64,000 nt of DNA from Motiliproteus sp036960175 (GTDB lineage: Bacteria > Pseudomonadota > Gammaproteobacteria > Pseudomonadales > Balneatricaceae). This document shows, in pieces, positions 54,259 to 63,726 of this stretch. Made by a program: the position numbers and the translations under genes. The notes under the pieces were generated by a model. It saw only the letters and a list, made by a program, of their open reading frames with translations, searched no databases and was not told the origin of the DNA. Position 1 is the first letter of the stretch; each line of letters begins with the position of its first letter. The stretch lies in NCBI GenBank assembly GCA_036960175.1, contig JBALWH010000018.1, forward strand, positions 1 through 64,000. The letters are read 5' to 3'.

Positions 54259-55221
54259 TTATCGATCACTTGGAAAAACGGCATAAAACGTTTTTTTCTG
54301 ATTCTGGCTATATTCCAAACCCAGATGAGCAGCAGTCCGAAGGTTAACGCCGACTTTTAACGATCGAATCGGCTCAACACCCGCCTTACTCTGTGAGCGT
54401 TGCATCTCCTGGACCATCTGAGCCAAGCGCACACCCGAGGCTTCATTATTTGGGTACATGGAAAATAAAGCCCCTCGGCGCGCATGGGAAGGTTTGCTGG
54501 AGAACACCACCAGTTTGTTGCTCCAGGCCTTCTTTAGCACCACTGGCAACACCACTTTCTCATTGGCTGTCACTGAATCCAACGGCAGCCAGATGGCGTC
54601 TATGCGACTATCGGCAACCGCTAAAATATCCTCATAGCGGTCTACAGCAGCGGCCAGGCCAGATACTTCAAAGGTGACAAGTTGTAGGTTTTTTTCCCGC
54701 GCAGCAATTTTTGCCAACGCTATTAACCAACGATTCTTCTGGGTATAGAGAACAAATATACGTTCTGTTAGTGGCGCCAAAGTCTGGAGTTGAGTAAACA
54801 ACGTATTAGGGTCGGCAATAAGACTGACGCCAGATATACCATTGGGGGCCAAGGGTAGCGCACCGGAAACGAATGGATACAGTGCCGCTAATTCCTTTGT
54901 TAGAGCAAAACTTCGCCGGCCGAGGGTAATCACCATATCCACCTGCTGAGATTGCAAGTTACTCAGCACCGAGTCGTGATCAAACTGTTTTTTCAAAGGC
55001 AACTTGAGCAAGCGCTGATCATGCTGCCTTTCGATACCCGTGATAATCTGTTCAAAAACCTGTTTATAGGGGGCAGGAACTTCTGGATAAAGTACAGCCA
55101 GAGTGGCCGCAGCTAGGGATGAAGCTGATAATGGGGTGCCCATTAATAGGCCTAGAAAAAGGGCTGTTAATGAGCGTCTACTACCTTTAAAAATCCGTTC
55201 ATTATTCTGCAAGCGGGTCAT
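54259..55221 (-). CDS. Periplasmic ABC-type substrate-binding protein
   Basis: 320 residues with a signal-like N-terminus (about 15-40). The mature part has the two-lobe layout of the ABC_sub_bind (DUF534) family: VDMVITLGRRSF, NGISGVSLIADP and RRGALFSMYPNNEASGVRLAQ. No permease or ATPase gene adjoins it, so it probably feeds signal to the histidine kinase rather than a transporter. It is the first gene of the trio. Confidence 0.8.
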   Translation of the reverse strand: MTRLQNNERIFKGSRRSLTALFLGLLMGTPLSASSLAAATLAVLYPEVPAPYKQVFEQIITGIERQHDQRLLKLPLKKQFDHDSVLSNLQSQQVDMVITLGRRSFALTKELAALYPFVSGALPLAPNGISGVSLIADPNTLFTQLQTLAPLTERIFVLYTQKNRWLIALAKIAAREKNLQLVTFEVSGLAAAVDRYEDILAVADSRIDAIWLPLDSVTANEKVVLPVVLKKAWSNKLVVFSSKPSHARRGALFSMYPNNEASGVRLAQMVQEMQRSQSKAGVEPIRSLKVGVNLRTAAHLGLEYSQNQKKTFYAVFPSDR

Positions 55222-55500
55222 CTTCAGTTGTTATTATTTTACGTACCCTTCTGCACCCGGCCGGCTAAGTATCACCACCGTTGAGCCCATCCCTCAAAAG
55301 GAGTACGACATCGCTCCGTGCAGGTTAACGGCAACAACCGCGAAAAGTCTAGTGAATAGAGGTGATAAACCGAAGAGCAGGTAAAAATAGCTTTTTGCAA
55401 GCCTAAGTATTGATATTTATAGCTAAAACATGCCGGCTAGCCCCTGGTGTAACGATGAGATAACCTTAACAATCTGCGCATATTAAGAGTTGTTTGAATA

Positions 55501-55953
55501 ATGCATTTAAAAATACCACCCGTTATCCAACTGCTAATCGCTGTAGTCCTTATCTACCTGCTGAATCGGTGGATGCCGCTAGTCCGGCTGACAGTGCCTG
55601 CATCTGAAACCCTGGGATCTGCAACCATCGTCACCGGCTTTCTGATTGCCGCCGCCGGGATCTATCAATTTGGACGTGCGGGCACCACGGTTGACCCACG
55701 CCACCCAGAAAAGAGTCAGCAGTTGGTCAATAGCGGCATTTACCGCTATACCCGTAACCCCATGTACTTGGGTATGTTGCTGGTACTCGCGGGAGCCTGG
55801 TGCTGGTTTTCTTCGGTTTCCGCCCTGGCGCCATTGCCGGTATTTGTCGGCTTTATCACCCACTACCAGATCAAGCCTGAAGAAGCGGCGTTAGCGGCCC
55901 ATTATGGACAGCAATACAATCACTATCAGCTTCAGGTGAGGCGTTGGCTATGA
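55501..55953 (+). CDS. Isoprenylcysteine carboxyl methyltransferase-family membrane protein
   Basis: 150 residues with four predicted helices. The C-terminal signature GIYRYTRNPMYLG and KPEEAALAAHYGQQY is typical of the ICMT/PEMT-like group that uses S-adenosylmethionine at the membrane. The bacterial substrate is unknown. It overlaps the following GNAT gene by ATGA. Confidence 0.82.
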   Translation: MHLKIPPVIQLLIAVVLIYLLNRWMPLVRLTVPASETLGSATIVTGFLIAAAGIYQFGRAGTTVDPRHPEKSQQLVNSGIYRYTRNPMYLGMLLVLAGAWCWFSSVSALAPLPVFVGFITHYQIKPEEAALAAHYGQQYNHYQLQVRRWL

Positions 55954-56423
55954 CGCAAATAACCTGGCAGCTGTATCATTTTTCAGAATTAAGCACGGAT
56001 CAGCTTTACCAGTTGTTAAAGCTCAGAGTGGATGTATTTGTGGTTGAACAGCAGTGCCCCTATCCGGAACTGGACGGTAAAGATATTCAGCCCGGCAGCA
56101 GGCATCTACTGGGATATCAGCAACAACAACTGGTTGCCTACAGTCGGCTATTAACGCCTGGCTGCAGTTTTGCCGAAGCCAGCATTGGCCGTATCTTGGT
56201 GGCAGCAGAGCATCGGCAGCACGGATTGGGTCGAATGTTGGTGCAAGAATCTATCCGGTTGGCAGAGCAACTATGGCCCGACACCGGGATCAAAATAGGT
56301 GCCCAGTCGCAGCTCACCGCGTTCTATCAATCCTGCGGGTTCATTGAAGATTCTGACCCCTACATGGAAGACGGCATCGAACATATAGATATGCTCATAA
56401 CGCCTGCTAAGGAGCCCCTGTAG
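55950..56423 (+). CDS. elaA: ElaA-like GNAT acetyltransferase
   Basis: About 157 residues starting at the overlapping ATG. LKLRVDVFVVEQQCPYPELDGKD near the N-terminus is the ElaA signature. The acetyl-CoA loop is RILVAAEHRQHGLGRMLV. Substrate not established. Translationally coupled to the ICMT-like gene. Confidence 0.85.
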   Translation: MTQITWQLYHFSELSTDQLYQLLKLRVDVFVVEQQCPYPELDGKDIQPGSRHLLGYQQQQLVAYSRLLTPGCSFAEASIGRILVAAEHRQHGLGRMLVQESIRLAEQLWPDTGIKIGAQSQLTAFYQSCGFIEDSDPYMEDGIEHIDMLITPAKEPL

Positions 56424-56506
56424 CTCAATCAAAGCATGCCACCGGTTCTATCTGCCAATCAAACAGGCAAAATCCGCTAGTCTTTTCTATGCTTAGGGGT
56501 GTGGTA

Positions 56507-56893
56507 ATGAACAACCCTGAGGGCACCAATATGAATACCAAAGATAGCCTGGAGCTGACAACAGAGGACACCCAAAAAATACTTCAATCAATGAACGCCG
56601 AGCGCACTGATGATCTGCTTCTTTATGCCCAGTTCTATGGCAAACAGAGCGGAGCCAAGGCCGCCAGTCTAGTTGACCTGCATTCGGACAGTATGGATTT
56701 GGAATTGGAATTCCTATATTCCGAACCAAAGCATCTCAACATTCGCTTTGGACAGCCCATCAAAGATGCCAACGATGCCATTCAGCACTTTGACCTGATG
56801 ACACAAAAAGCCCATGACTCGCTGGGGCATACCAGCAACGAGGCTCTGGGGCGAACGATTTTCAAATTGTTACCGGAGTGGCTCAAACACTAA
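56507..56893 (+). CDS. DUF2470-like small protein
   Basis: About 128 residues from the ATG at 56507, which has TAGGGG about eight bases upstream. ATGs at 56489 and 56531 are alternatives. The region MNAERTDDLLLYAQFYG, VDLHSDSMDLEL and IRFGQPIKDANDAI follows the pattern of DUF2470, a small beta-alpha domain found in heme-linked flavin proteins. No flavin domain is present. Function unknown. Confidence 0.6.
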   Translation: MNNPEGTNMNTKDSLELTTEDTQKILQSMNAERTDDLLLYAQFYGKQSGAKAASLVDLHSDSMDLELEFLYSEPKHLNIRFGQPIKDANDAIQHFDLMTQKAHDSLGHTSNEALGRTIFKLLPEWLKH

Positions 56894-56912
56894 CTGATCC
56901 GCATATCCCCCA

Positions 56913-57563
56913 TCACCCTGCGGTGGGGGATTCTGTGCGACGGCCATCACTTTGAATAAGCCCCTTCATCAGCAGATACAGCAGCCATCCATTGCACAGA
57001 TGCCAGAGAAAATGGGTTCCCATTTCAAAGTCTGAACATATCCATAAATCCAGCGAACGAAAGCTTAAAGAAACCAGAAACAACAGGGCTGCCCACAGCA
57101 CAATTGTCGGATTTCGCAAGCCTAAACGATAATGGCAGATGCCCAAAACCAACATCGCTGCGAAAGCAGGCAAATAGACCACAGAGCCATTCAGAAAATG
57201 TTTAAATTGCCCCATCAGTACACCCGCTGCCACAAAGGCCAGTAATGCGCCAACCAGGGTAATCCATCGCAGAGCCAATACCTGTCGACAATAGATTGCC
57301 AAAAAACAAAGTTGAAACAGCATAATAGGGATCACATCCGCCAGCTGCGACCAGCCGTTGGCGAAGGTATGAAAGAGCCCGCTGCCGACACCAATAATGG
57401 CAACTAACACCACCAGCAGATGGATTAACAGTCCAGTATCCGACTCTTTCGACGCCAGTTTCCAGCAACACCAAGCTGCAATCAAAAAGGCAACATTAGT
57501 GCTGGCATTCAGCGGTTCCGCCAACAGCCCTGGGGACAGGCGTTCGCAATAAAGGTCGATCAT
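56913..57563 (-). CDS. Ceramidase-family membrane hydrolase
   Basis: 216 residues with seven predicted helices. The family motifs are visible: YCERLSPGLLAEPLNASTN near the N-terminus, GSGLFHTFAN and GTHFLWHLCNGW, with the metal-binding His and Ser residues. These proteins belong to the CREST hydrolases. In bacteria the substrate is uncertain. Stands alone. Confidence 0.82.
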   Translation of the reverse strand: MIDLYCERLSPGLLAEPLNASTNVAFLIAAWCCWKLASKESDTGLLIHLLVVLVAIIGVGSGLFHTFANGWSQLADVIPIMLFQLCFLAIYCRQVLALRWITLVGALLAFVAAGVLMGQFKHFLNGSVVYLPAFAAMLVLGICHYRLGLRNPTIVLWAALLFLVSLSFRSLDLWICSDFEMGTHFLWHLCNGWLLYLLMKGLIQSDGRRTESPTAG

Positions 57564-57700
57564 TCAGGCTATTCCTCGCCAGCAATGGTGTGTAATGACA
57601 AATATCAGCTACATTTCATCCAGAATAAAAAATTCCTCATGTAGTGAATAGCAATCTGCAGGAAACCGTCGGATCGACCCACACAGGCAAGGAACTGAGC

Positions 57701-58519
57701 ATGACACGCCAACTAATCCCCTACAAATCCAAACTGGATCAAGGTACAGCTTACTGGATGGCCAGACTATCCAAGGTTGTCTATTTCAAAACCTCACCGA
57801 AAAATGACCTACCCCATGAAGAAAAGATTCTAAAAAACTTACAGGCAGAAGACCCTGGTTTCATCTCCGTTAAAGGTTATAACAACAACAGTGCACAGGG
57901 AGCGCTGATCGAACACAAAGATTACCTATGCATGGTCTTTCGCGGTACCGATGAGGCGGCCGACTGGCTGGATAATATCAACGCCTTTTCCACCGATGAG
58001 CTCTTCGGCAAATTCCACCGCGGATTCTGGAATTCTCTGGCCGATATCTGGGAGCCGATTTATCAGGATTATTGCCGGTTAAAAGCCGCAAATAAACGCC
58101 CCCTATTCTTCACCGGACATAGCCTTGGCGGTGCCATGGCCAGTATTGCAGCGGCACGTTTCATCCAGCAGGACTGGCCGTTTACTGCCGCCTACACTTT
58201 TGGCCAACCCCGGGCCATGGCACGGGAGGCGGCCCGCATTTTCAACGCAGAAGCAGCCCAGCGATACCACCGATTCCAGAATAATAACGACCTGGTTACC
58301 CGTATTCCCTCGCGATTAATGGGTTACAGCCATGTCGGTTCTTACCTATATATCTCAGAAGAAAAGACGATCCACGCTGATCCAGGATTCTGGTTCCGTT
58401 TTCTAGACAGTATTGACGGAGCCGTAGAATCCGTTATGGAAAGCGGGATTGACGCCATCGAAGATCACTCTATGGACCGATACCTCGCTGCCGTCAAGCG
58501 ATGGGATTTTGAAACTTAA
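57701..58519 (+). CDS. Class 3 lipase-like alpha/beta hydrolase
   Basis: About 272 residues from the ATG at 57701, with AAGGAA six bases upstream. A GTG at 57644 would extend it by 19 residues but has no site. The nucleophile lies in GHSLGG, with the catalytic Asp in NNNDLVTRIP and the His in SHVGSYLY or a later HAD. The HRGFWNSL stretch is typical of Lipase_3. No signal peptide, so probably cytoplasmic. Confidence 0.8.
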   Translation: MTRQLIPYKSKLDQGTAYWMARLSKVVYFKTSPKNDLPHEEKILKNLQAEDPGFISVKGYNNNSAQGALIEHKDYLCMVFRGTDEAADWLDNINAFSTDELFGKFHRGFWNSLADIWEPIYQDYCRLKAANKRPLFFTGHSLGGAMASIAAARFIQQDWPFTAAYTFGQPRAMAREAARIFNAEAAQRYHRFQNNNDLVTRIPSRLMGYSHVGSYLYISEEKTIHADPGFWFRFLDSIDGAVESVMESGIDAIEDHSMDRYLAAVKRWDFET

Positions 58520-58758
58520 CAAACCAGCAGCTAACCGCTATTTTCACACATTTATCCGGCGACATCGAAAAACGGGCTCGTATCGACTAGGTCACGTTTT
58601 GTAAAGAAACACGCCAAAACCGTCAATTTTATTTACACTAATGTCGAATATAATGCACGCGCGTTATCTCTATTCAGGGCTTACGGCCCTTGTAGCGCAG
58701 TAGGCATAAGTCTTGCTTGATAATTTACAGATGGCACCTTAAATGCGAGGTGTTAACC

Positions 58759-58914
58759 ATGATTACCAAATCAACCATAACAGCAGTGCTATTAATGGGA
58801 TTGCCGGCACAAGAGTGGCAATTTCAACCGTTCCTTACCGAAACCGCCACAACATCACTTTTTGCCATGGCGGTACTCTTTCTATGTCTGATTATTACAC
58901 TACAGAAAAACTAG
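58759..58914 (+). CDS. Candidate small membrane protein
   Basis: 51 residues from the ATG at 58759, with GAGGTG upstream. The C-terminal half (FAMAVLFLCLIITLQ) is one predicted membrane helix with a short basic tail. It is a plausible small membrane protein, but there is no family match. A longer version from 58717 lacks a site. Confidence 0.4.
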   Translation: MITKSTITAVLLMGLPAQEWQFQPFLTETATTSLFAMAVLFLCLIITLQKN

Positions 58915-58927
58915 CAGGAACGCTCCG

Positions 58928-58966
58928 GAGAGGGTGCATCGTGGGCTTATGCCGTCGTACCCTCTC
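58928..58966. other. Inverted repeat after the small membrane protein gene
   Basis: GAGAGGGT and ACCCTCTC make an eight-base stem around a 23-base loop. No T run follows. It could stabilise a transcript end between the small gene and the convergent regulator gene. Confidence 0.35.
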
Positions 58967-59035
58967 TGACGCGGAATCAACATTAGCCTCAAAACTGTCG
59001 AAACGGGCTCCGCCTTAAGCCTTATGACTCTGGCC

Positions 59036-59770
59036 TTATGAACCAAGCCACTCCACATCGGCAACAAACATGTATCCGGCACCGTAAACAGTCTTGATGA
59101 TTTTCGGGTTCTTTGGATCTGCTTCCAGCTTTTTTCTAATACGAGACATACGCACATCAATGCTGCGATCAAAAGGCATGGATTCACGTCCCATTAGCCG
59201 TCCCATTAACTGATCCCGTGATAACACTTGCTTGGGGGATTTTAGCAATACACACAGTAGCTCTGATTCAGCGGCGCTAAGCTCTTCGCTAGCGCCTGTT
59301 GCGGAGACCAATGTCAGGGTCGGGGGCGAAAAGGTCCAATCGGCAAAGCGTACCTGAGTGCCAATGGCTGTCGATGATTCAGGTTCAATATTTTCAAGAC
59401 GGCGACACACACTCTTAACGCGAGCAACCAGTTCTCTGGGATCAAAGGGCTTGATGATATAGTCATCGGCGCCAACCTCCAGGCCGAATACTCGATCAGG
59501 AAGGCTGCCGCGACCCGTTAGAATCACCACCCCCAGTCGGTGCTTCTCGCAGAGTTCTCGAACCAGTCCCATTCCGTCCATATCAGGTAATCCAAGATCA
59601 ACGATACAGAGATCAGGCAGGCGATGCTTGATCGCCAGAGACGCCTGACCACCGGTATTGTAGGAACGCGTATCAAAACCAAAACTCTCCAGCTCCCGAC
59701 AAACCAGCGATGCGATATCGGCTTCATCCTCAATCACATAGATTAGTTTTTTTCTGTTCACGATTTTCAT
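59036..59770 (-). CDS. OmpR-family response regulator
   Basis: 244 residues: receiver domain (about 8-120) with the phospho-Asp in CIVDLGLPDMDG, and a winged-helix DNA-binding domain (about 145-240, IDVRMSRIRKKLE, KTVYGAGYMF). The start overlaps the end of the hybrid kinase gene by ATGA, so the two form one unit. The target genes may include the divergent ABC transporter operon. Confidence 0.92.
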   Translation of the reverse strand: MKIVNRKKLIYVIEDEADIASLVCRELESFGFDTRSYNTGGQASLAIKHRLPDLCIVDLGLPDMDGMGLVRELCEKHRLGVVILTGRGSLPDRVFGLEVGADDYIIKPFDPRELVARVKSVCRRLENIEPESSTAIGTQVRFADWTFSPPTLTLVSATGASEELSAAESELLCVLLKSPKQVLSRDQLMGRLMGRESMPFDRSIDVRMSRIRKKLEADPKNPKIIKTVYGAGYMFVADVEWLGS

Positions 59771-62661
59771 CCCTTCCCTGTTATCCGAGGGTCTACCGCT
59801 GCCACAACAGGTACTGCCGGTTTTTCCAGATCGATGGCCTGCCGCAACGCTTCGGGCTCAAAAGGTTTACGCAGCAGAGTGAAGGGCTGCGGCCCCTGAG
59901 TCGGCTGTTTGTCAAAGGAATAGCCGGTGATTAAGACGATCCGGCATTGCGGACGCAGTTTATGCAAGCGCTTAGCAAGATCAAAACCGTCCATTTCACC
60001 GGGCATCATCACATCCGATACCATACCGAACAGAGCATCCAGACTCGGTATCAGATTCAGCGCTTCCTGAGCATCAGCGGCTTCAATAACACCAAAGCCC
60101 ATCGCCCTTAATTGCGTTCTGATCACCTCGCGCACATCGACATCGTCTTCGACCAGCAGCATCAGTTTGCCACTAAAGTCAGTGATTTCTGAGGTCGTGG
60201 GTTCGTTTGTCTCAGACAGGTTAGAGATCGAACTTTTGCTAAGTGCCGGCAGCAACAGTGAAACCCGGGCACCCTGTCCCTGACCACGATCCAAACGAAT
60301 ATAGCCGCTGGACTGCTTAACGAAACCATAGACCATACTCAATCCCAGCCCCGATCCGGCACCGCCAGATTTGGTCGTAAAGAAAGGTTCAAAGGCCCGC
60401 ATCTTTGCTTCTTCAGAAAAGCCATCACCGCTATCTGTTACTAGGATCTCTATGTAATTGCCCGGCTCAACCGCTTCGTCATAGACCACCGGACCACAGA
60501 TTCGACGGGACTTTACTTGAAAACAAAGGGTTCCCCCCTTCGTCATCGCATCACGGGCATTCAGTGCCAGATTAACCAGGGCATTCTCCAGCTGACTGGG
60601 ATCCGCATAGGCATTACAACCCGAGTAATCCTTTTCATACGTTGGGTGATCCTGGTTACAGCCTTCTTTGCATTCAGCACTACAGCCCAAAGGCTGGAAC
60701 TTCACCTGGATATTGCAGGGCAAAGTATTTTTAATCAGACCAATGCTATCGCTGACTAAAGCTTCAATATTGACCGGTGCGGGGGTCAGCGGCTGACGCC
60801 TGGAGAAGGCCAGCAGGCGGCTGGTAATATCGGCGCCACGACGGCTTGCCCTTATAGCCGGCTGCAGATAACTATCCAATTCATCCAGCGTCTCGAAACG
60901 ATCCTGCGCGGCATTCAAATTGCCCAGAATAATAGTCAGCAGATTATTGAAATCATGGGCCAAACCGCCGGCCAACTGCCCCACCGCGTTCATGCGCTGG
61001 GCTTCGGTGAGTTTCCGCTCGGCCTCTTTTTCAGCGGTAATATCCAGCGACAAATTAAGCATACCGGTGATATAACCATCAGCGGTTTTGTGAGGAATAA
61101 GAATACGTTTGGTGATGACCTCCTCGGCCCCACGTTCAAAGCGATATTCGTAAACGGTCTCTTCGCCATTCAGGGTGCGCTGCACGGGATCCCAGATATC
61201 CTCCAGCATCTGTCGCCCCATAACCTCGTCAACTTTCTTACCCACCACGTCCTCTTTGCTCATGCCGAACATATCGGCATAACCCTGATTGACGAAGCGA
61301 TAGCGCAGGTCCTTGCCGACGTAGGCGATCTGCGCTGGCAGAGCATCCAGAATCAAACGCTGACGTTCTTCAATGGTGGTCAGTTCCTGAGTGCGACTTT
61401 TTACCTTCTGATCCAGGGTTATAATGCTGCTACTCAGGCGCTTGACCATATCATCAAAAGTTCGCGCCAAAACCCCTAGCTCATCATCCCGTACGATGCC
61501 ACTGTGGGCAGTCAGATCTCCTTCGCTAACACGTGCCGCAGTTCTCGCCAATTGGGTAATAGGGGCCGTGAATCGAGTAATAAAAAACAGGGCGATTATC
61601 ATCGTGAACACTAGCCCCACCAAGGCAATAGTGAGGATTCGCTCGCTCAGTAGCTCAGAGCTGCGGCGTAATTCACCCACATAGACCGACGAGCCGATAT
61701 ACCAATCAAAACCTTCCAGATGACGAACCAAAGAAATCTTATCGTGTACATAATGACCAGGATCAGAGGGTTTGTCCCATTGATAGCGCAACTCACGCCC
61801 GGTATCTGCGACGCTGACTAATTCCTCGGCGATAGATTGTTTAGTCACCGGGTTAAGCTGCTGGTGAAAGTTGACCCCGTCCAGATTCGGATTGGGATGA
61901 ATCAACATGTTGTAACTGGCGTCAAAGATATACAGATAGCCGGTCTTGGCGATCTTAATCTGCGCTAATGCCTCTCTAAGCTCATCAATGGCAACCTGAG
62001 TACGTTGCTTCACCTCGGCTTCGATATCATCCAGGTACAAACCAGAGCCAATGACGATGCCCCACTCAGGAAAATTCTTGACGTAGGAAATCTTATCTAT
62101 CTCTTCGGGTTCCCCCAACCGGCGCCACTTGTACTGATAAAAACCTTCACCATCGGCCTGCGCCATCTTGATAATTCGCGGAATAATCACCTGGCCTTCA
62201 TTGCTTTTTAAAGAGGAGGCGTCGGCGCCATGAAAGCGCGGATCAGGATGGGAAAGCACCACCGCATCGTAGTTGGAGATCCACACATAATCATTGTTGC
62301 CGTAGGTAAAATTCCGCAGTCCTTCAAACACCCGCTTTCGTGCTTCGTCGCGGCTCATAAAGCCCAATTCAACTTGGTTGAAGGCATCACGGGTATAAAC
62401 CTCGGCTAGCGAGACCACTGTTTTTAGCTGCCGCTTCTGGTTATCCAAGGCCTGTGCACGGTAAGTCTCAAGATTGGAATACATCTTGTTAGCCAACTCG
62501 AAGACATTATTCAGAGCGATGCGGCTGGCATTACGCTCGATCTCGTAAACGGTGTCTTTGATCAGCGGCACCGAATACAGATACACCGCCATATAAAACA
62601 TCGCGACGATCAAAACGATCACCGAAAAAAAACGTTGCGCCAGCTTGGAACGAAAAATCAT
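59767..62661 (-). CDS. Hybrid histidine kinase with Cache sensor and cysteine-rich insertion
   Basis: 964 residues. Two membrane helices (about 10-30, 345-365) flank two Cache-type sensor modules, followed by HAMP (about 365-420), a PAS domain (about 440-560), HisKA with LAHDFNNLL (near 590), HATPase with GGAGSGLGLSM (near 800) and a receiver (about 845-960) with VSDVMMPGEMDGFD. Between HisKA and the HATPase N box lies a 25-residue insertion with Cys660, 664, 668 and 682 and His672. This may bind a metal or respond to redox. It is divergent from a Liv-type ABC operon, whose substrate (amino acid, urea or amide) may be the signal. Confidence 0.88.
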   Translation of the reverse strand: MIFRSKLAQRFFSVIVLIVAMFYMAVYLYSVPLIKDTVYEIERNASRIALNNVFELANKMYSNLETYRAQALDNQKRQLKTVVSLAEVYTRDAFNQVELGFMSRDEARKRVFEGLRNFTYGNNDYVWISNYDAVVLSHPDPRFHGADASSLKSNEGQVIIPRIIKMAQADGEGFYQYKWRRLGEPEEIDKISYVKNFPEWGIVIGSGLYLDDIEAEVKQRTQVAIDELREALAQIKIAKTGYLYIFDASYNMLIHPNPNLDGVNFHQQLNPVTKQSIAEELVSVADTGRELRYQWDKPSDPGHYVHDKISLVRHLEGFDWYIGSSVYVGELRRSSELLSERILTIALVGLVFTMIIALFFITRFTAPITQLARTAARVSEGDLTAHSGIVRDDELGVLARTFDDMVKRLSSSIITLDQKVKSRTQELTTIEERQRLILDALPAQIAYVGKDLRYRFVNQGYADMFGMSKEDVVGKKVDEVMGRQMLEDIWDPVQRTLNGEETVYEYRFERGAEEVITKRILIPHKTADGYITGMLNLSLDITAEKEAERKLTEAQRMNAVGQLAGGLAHDFNNLLTIILGNLNAAQDRFETLDELDSYLQPAIRASRRGADITSRLLAFSRRQPLTPAPVNIEALVSDSIGLIKNTLPCNIQVKFQPLGCSAECKEGCNQDHPTYEKDYSGCNAYADPSQLENALVNLALNARDAMTKGGTLCFQVKSRRICGPVVYDEAVEPGNYIEILVTDSGDGFSEEAKMRAFEPFFTTKSGGAGSGLGLSMVYGFVKQSSGYIRLDRGQGQGARVSLLLPALSKSSISNLSETNEPTTSEITDFSGKLMLLVEDDVDVREVIRTQLRAMGFGVIEAADAQEALNLIPSLDALFGMVSDVMMPGEMDGFDLAKRLHKLRPQCRIVLITGYSFDKQPTQGPQPFTLLRKPFEPEALRQAIDLEKPAVPVVAAVDPRITGKG

Positions 62662-62904
62662 GGGTCGTTAGCTACCACCGATTACTGTCAGTTCAAAATG
62701 AACCGCACCCTGCAAATGCTTTACGTTGACGTAAACTTAACACAATCACAACAAAGTTTATATAAAGCAGCCGGGCGTTACATTTCGTTATATTTCAGAG
62801 AAATTGTTGCAACAGTTTTGGTCTCTAATCCCTAACACCATCCTGAGAAGAACAACAAAGCAGTCCTGTATACGCAAACGTAATACAAGGCGAGGGATAC
62901 ACTT

Positions 62905-63726
62905 ATGAGCCAAGACTATATCCTCGAAACCCGAGGACTTATTAAAGAATTCAAAGGCTTTACCGCCGTCGATGACGTTAATCTAAAGGTCCGCCGGGGC
63001 ACCATTCACGCCTTGATTGGGCCTAATGGCGCAGGCAAGACCACCGTCTTCAACCTGCTGACCAAGTTCCTCACTCCCAGCCGTGGACAACTGCTCTATA
63101 ACGGCAAAGACATTACCCGGGACGATTCCGCCACCATCGCCCGTATGGGCATGGTGCGTTCTTTTCAGATATCAGCAGTATTCCCTCATCTGAGTGTAAT
63201 GGAAAATGTGCGGGTTGCCCTGCAACGCAAGCGCAACGATAGTTTTTTCTTCTGGCGTTCCGAGAAAAAGCTGGACTCTATGAATGATCGCGCCATGGAG
63301 CTGCTCGAAAATGTAGGTCTAAAAGAGTTCGCTAATGCCCGCGCCGTTGACCTTCCTTATGGCCGTAAGCGTTCCTTGGAAATTGCCACAACCCTGGCCC
63401 TTGACCCTGAATTATTGCTTCTTGATGAGCCCACTCAGGGTATGGGTCATGAGGATGTCAGTGTCGTCGCCGCACTGATCAAAGAGGTTGCCAAAGAGCG
63501 CACCATTTTGATGGTGGAGCACAACCTTAATGTCGTTGCGGACCTGTCAGACACCATTACCGTACTGCAGCGCGGCGCCATTCTTACTGAAGGCGATTAC
63601 GCCACTGTCTCCGCTGATCCTCGCGTACGGGAAGCTTACATGGGCGTAGAAGCAGACCAACCTGCGAATGACGAATCTCAACCGCTGGATGATATACCTG
63701 CGGCTGCCGCGGAGGCCGCACGATGA
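62905..63726 (+). CDS. Branched-chain amino acid/urea-type ABC transporter ATPase (LivG-like)
   Basis: 273 residues. Walker A GPNGAGKTT (near 38), the signature region DLPYGRKRSLEIA (near 150) and Walker B LLLLDEPTQGMG are intact. The family works in uptake of branched-chain amino acids, urea or amides. The start has GCGAGGG upstream. The C-terminal 25 residues form an acidic/Ala-rich tail beyond the family norm. It overlaps the next ATPase by ATGA. Confidence 0.88.
   Translation: MSQDYILETRGLIKEFKGFTAVDDVNLKVRRGTIHALIGPNGAGKTTVFNLLTKFLTPSRGQLLYNGKDITRDDSATIARMGMVRSFQISAVFPHLSVMENVRVALQRKRNDSFFFWRSEKKLDSMNDRAMELLENVGLKEFANARAVDLPYGRKRSLEIATTLALDPELLLLDEPTQGMGHEDVSVVAALIKEVAKERTILMVEHNLNVVADLSDTITVLQRGAILTEGDYATVSADPRVREAYMGVEADQPANDESQPLDDIPAAAAEAAR

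Noticed and set aside
57644..57700. GTG start 19 codons upstream in the lipase gene
   Set aside because: The ATG at 57701 has a clear AAGGAA site; the GTG has none.
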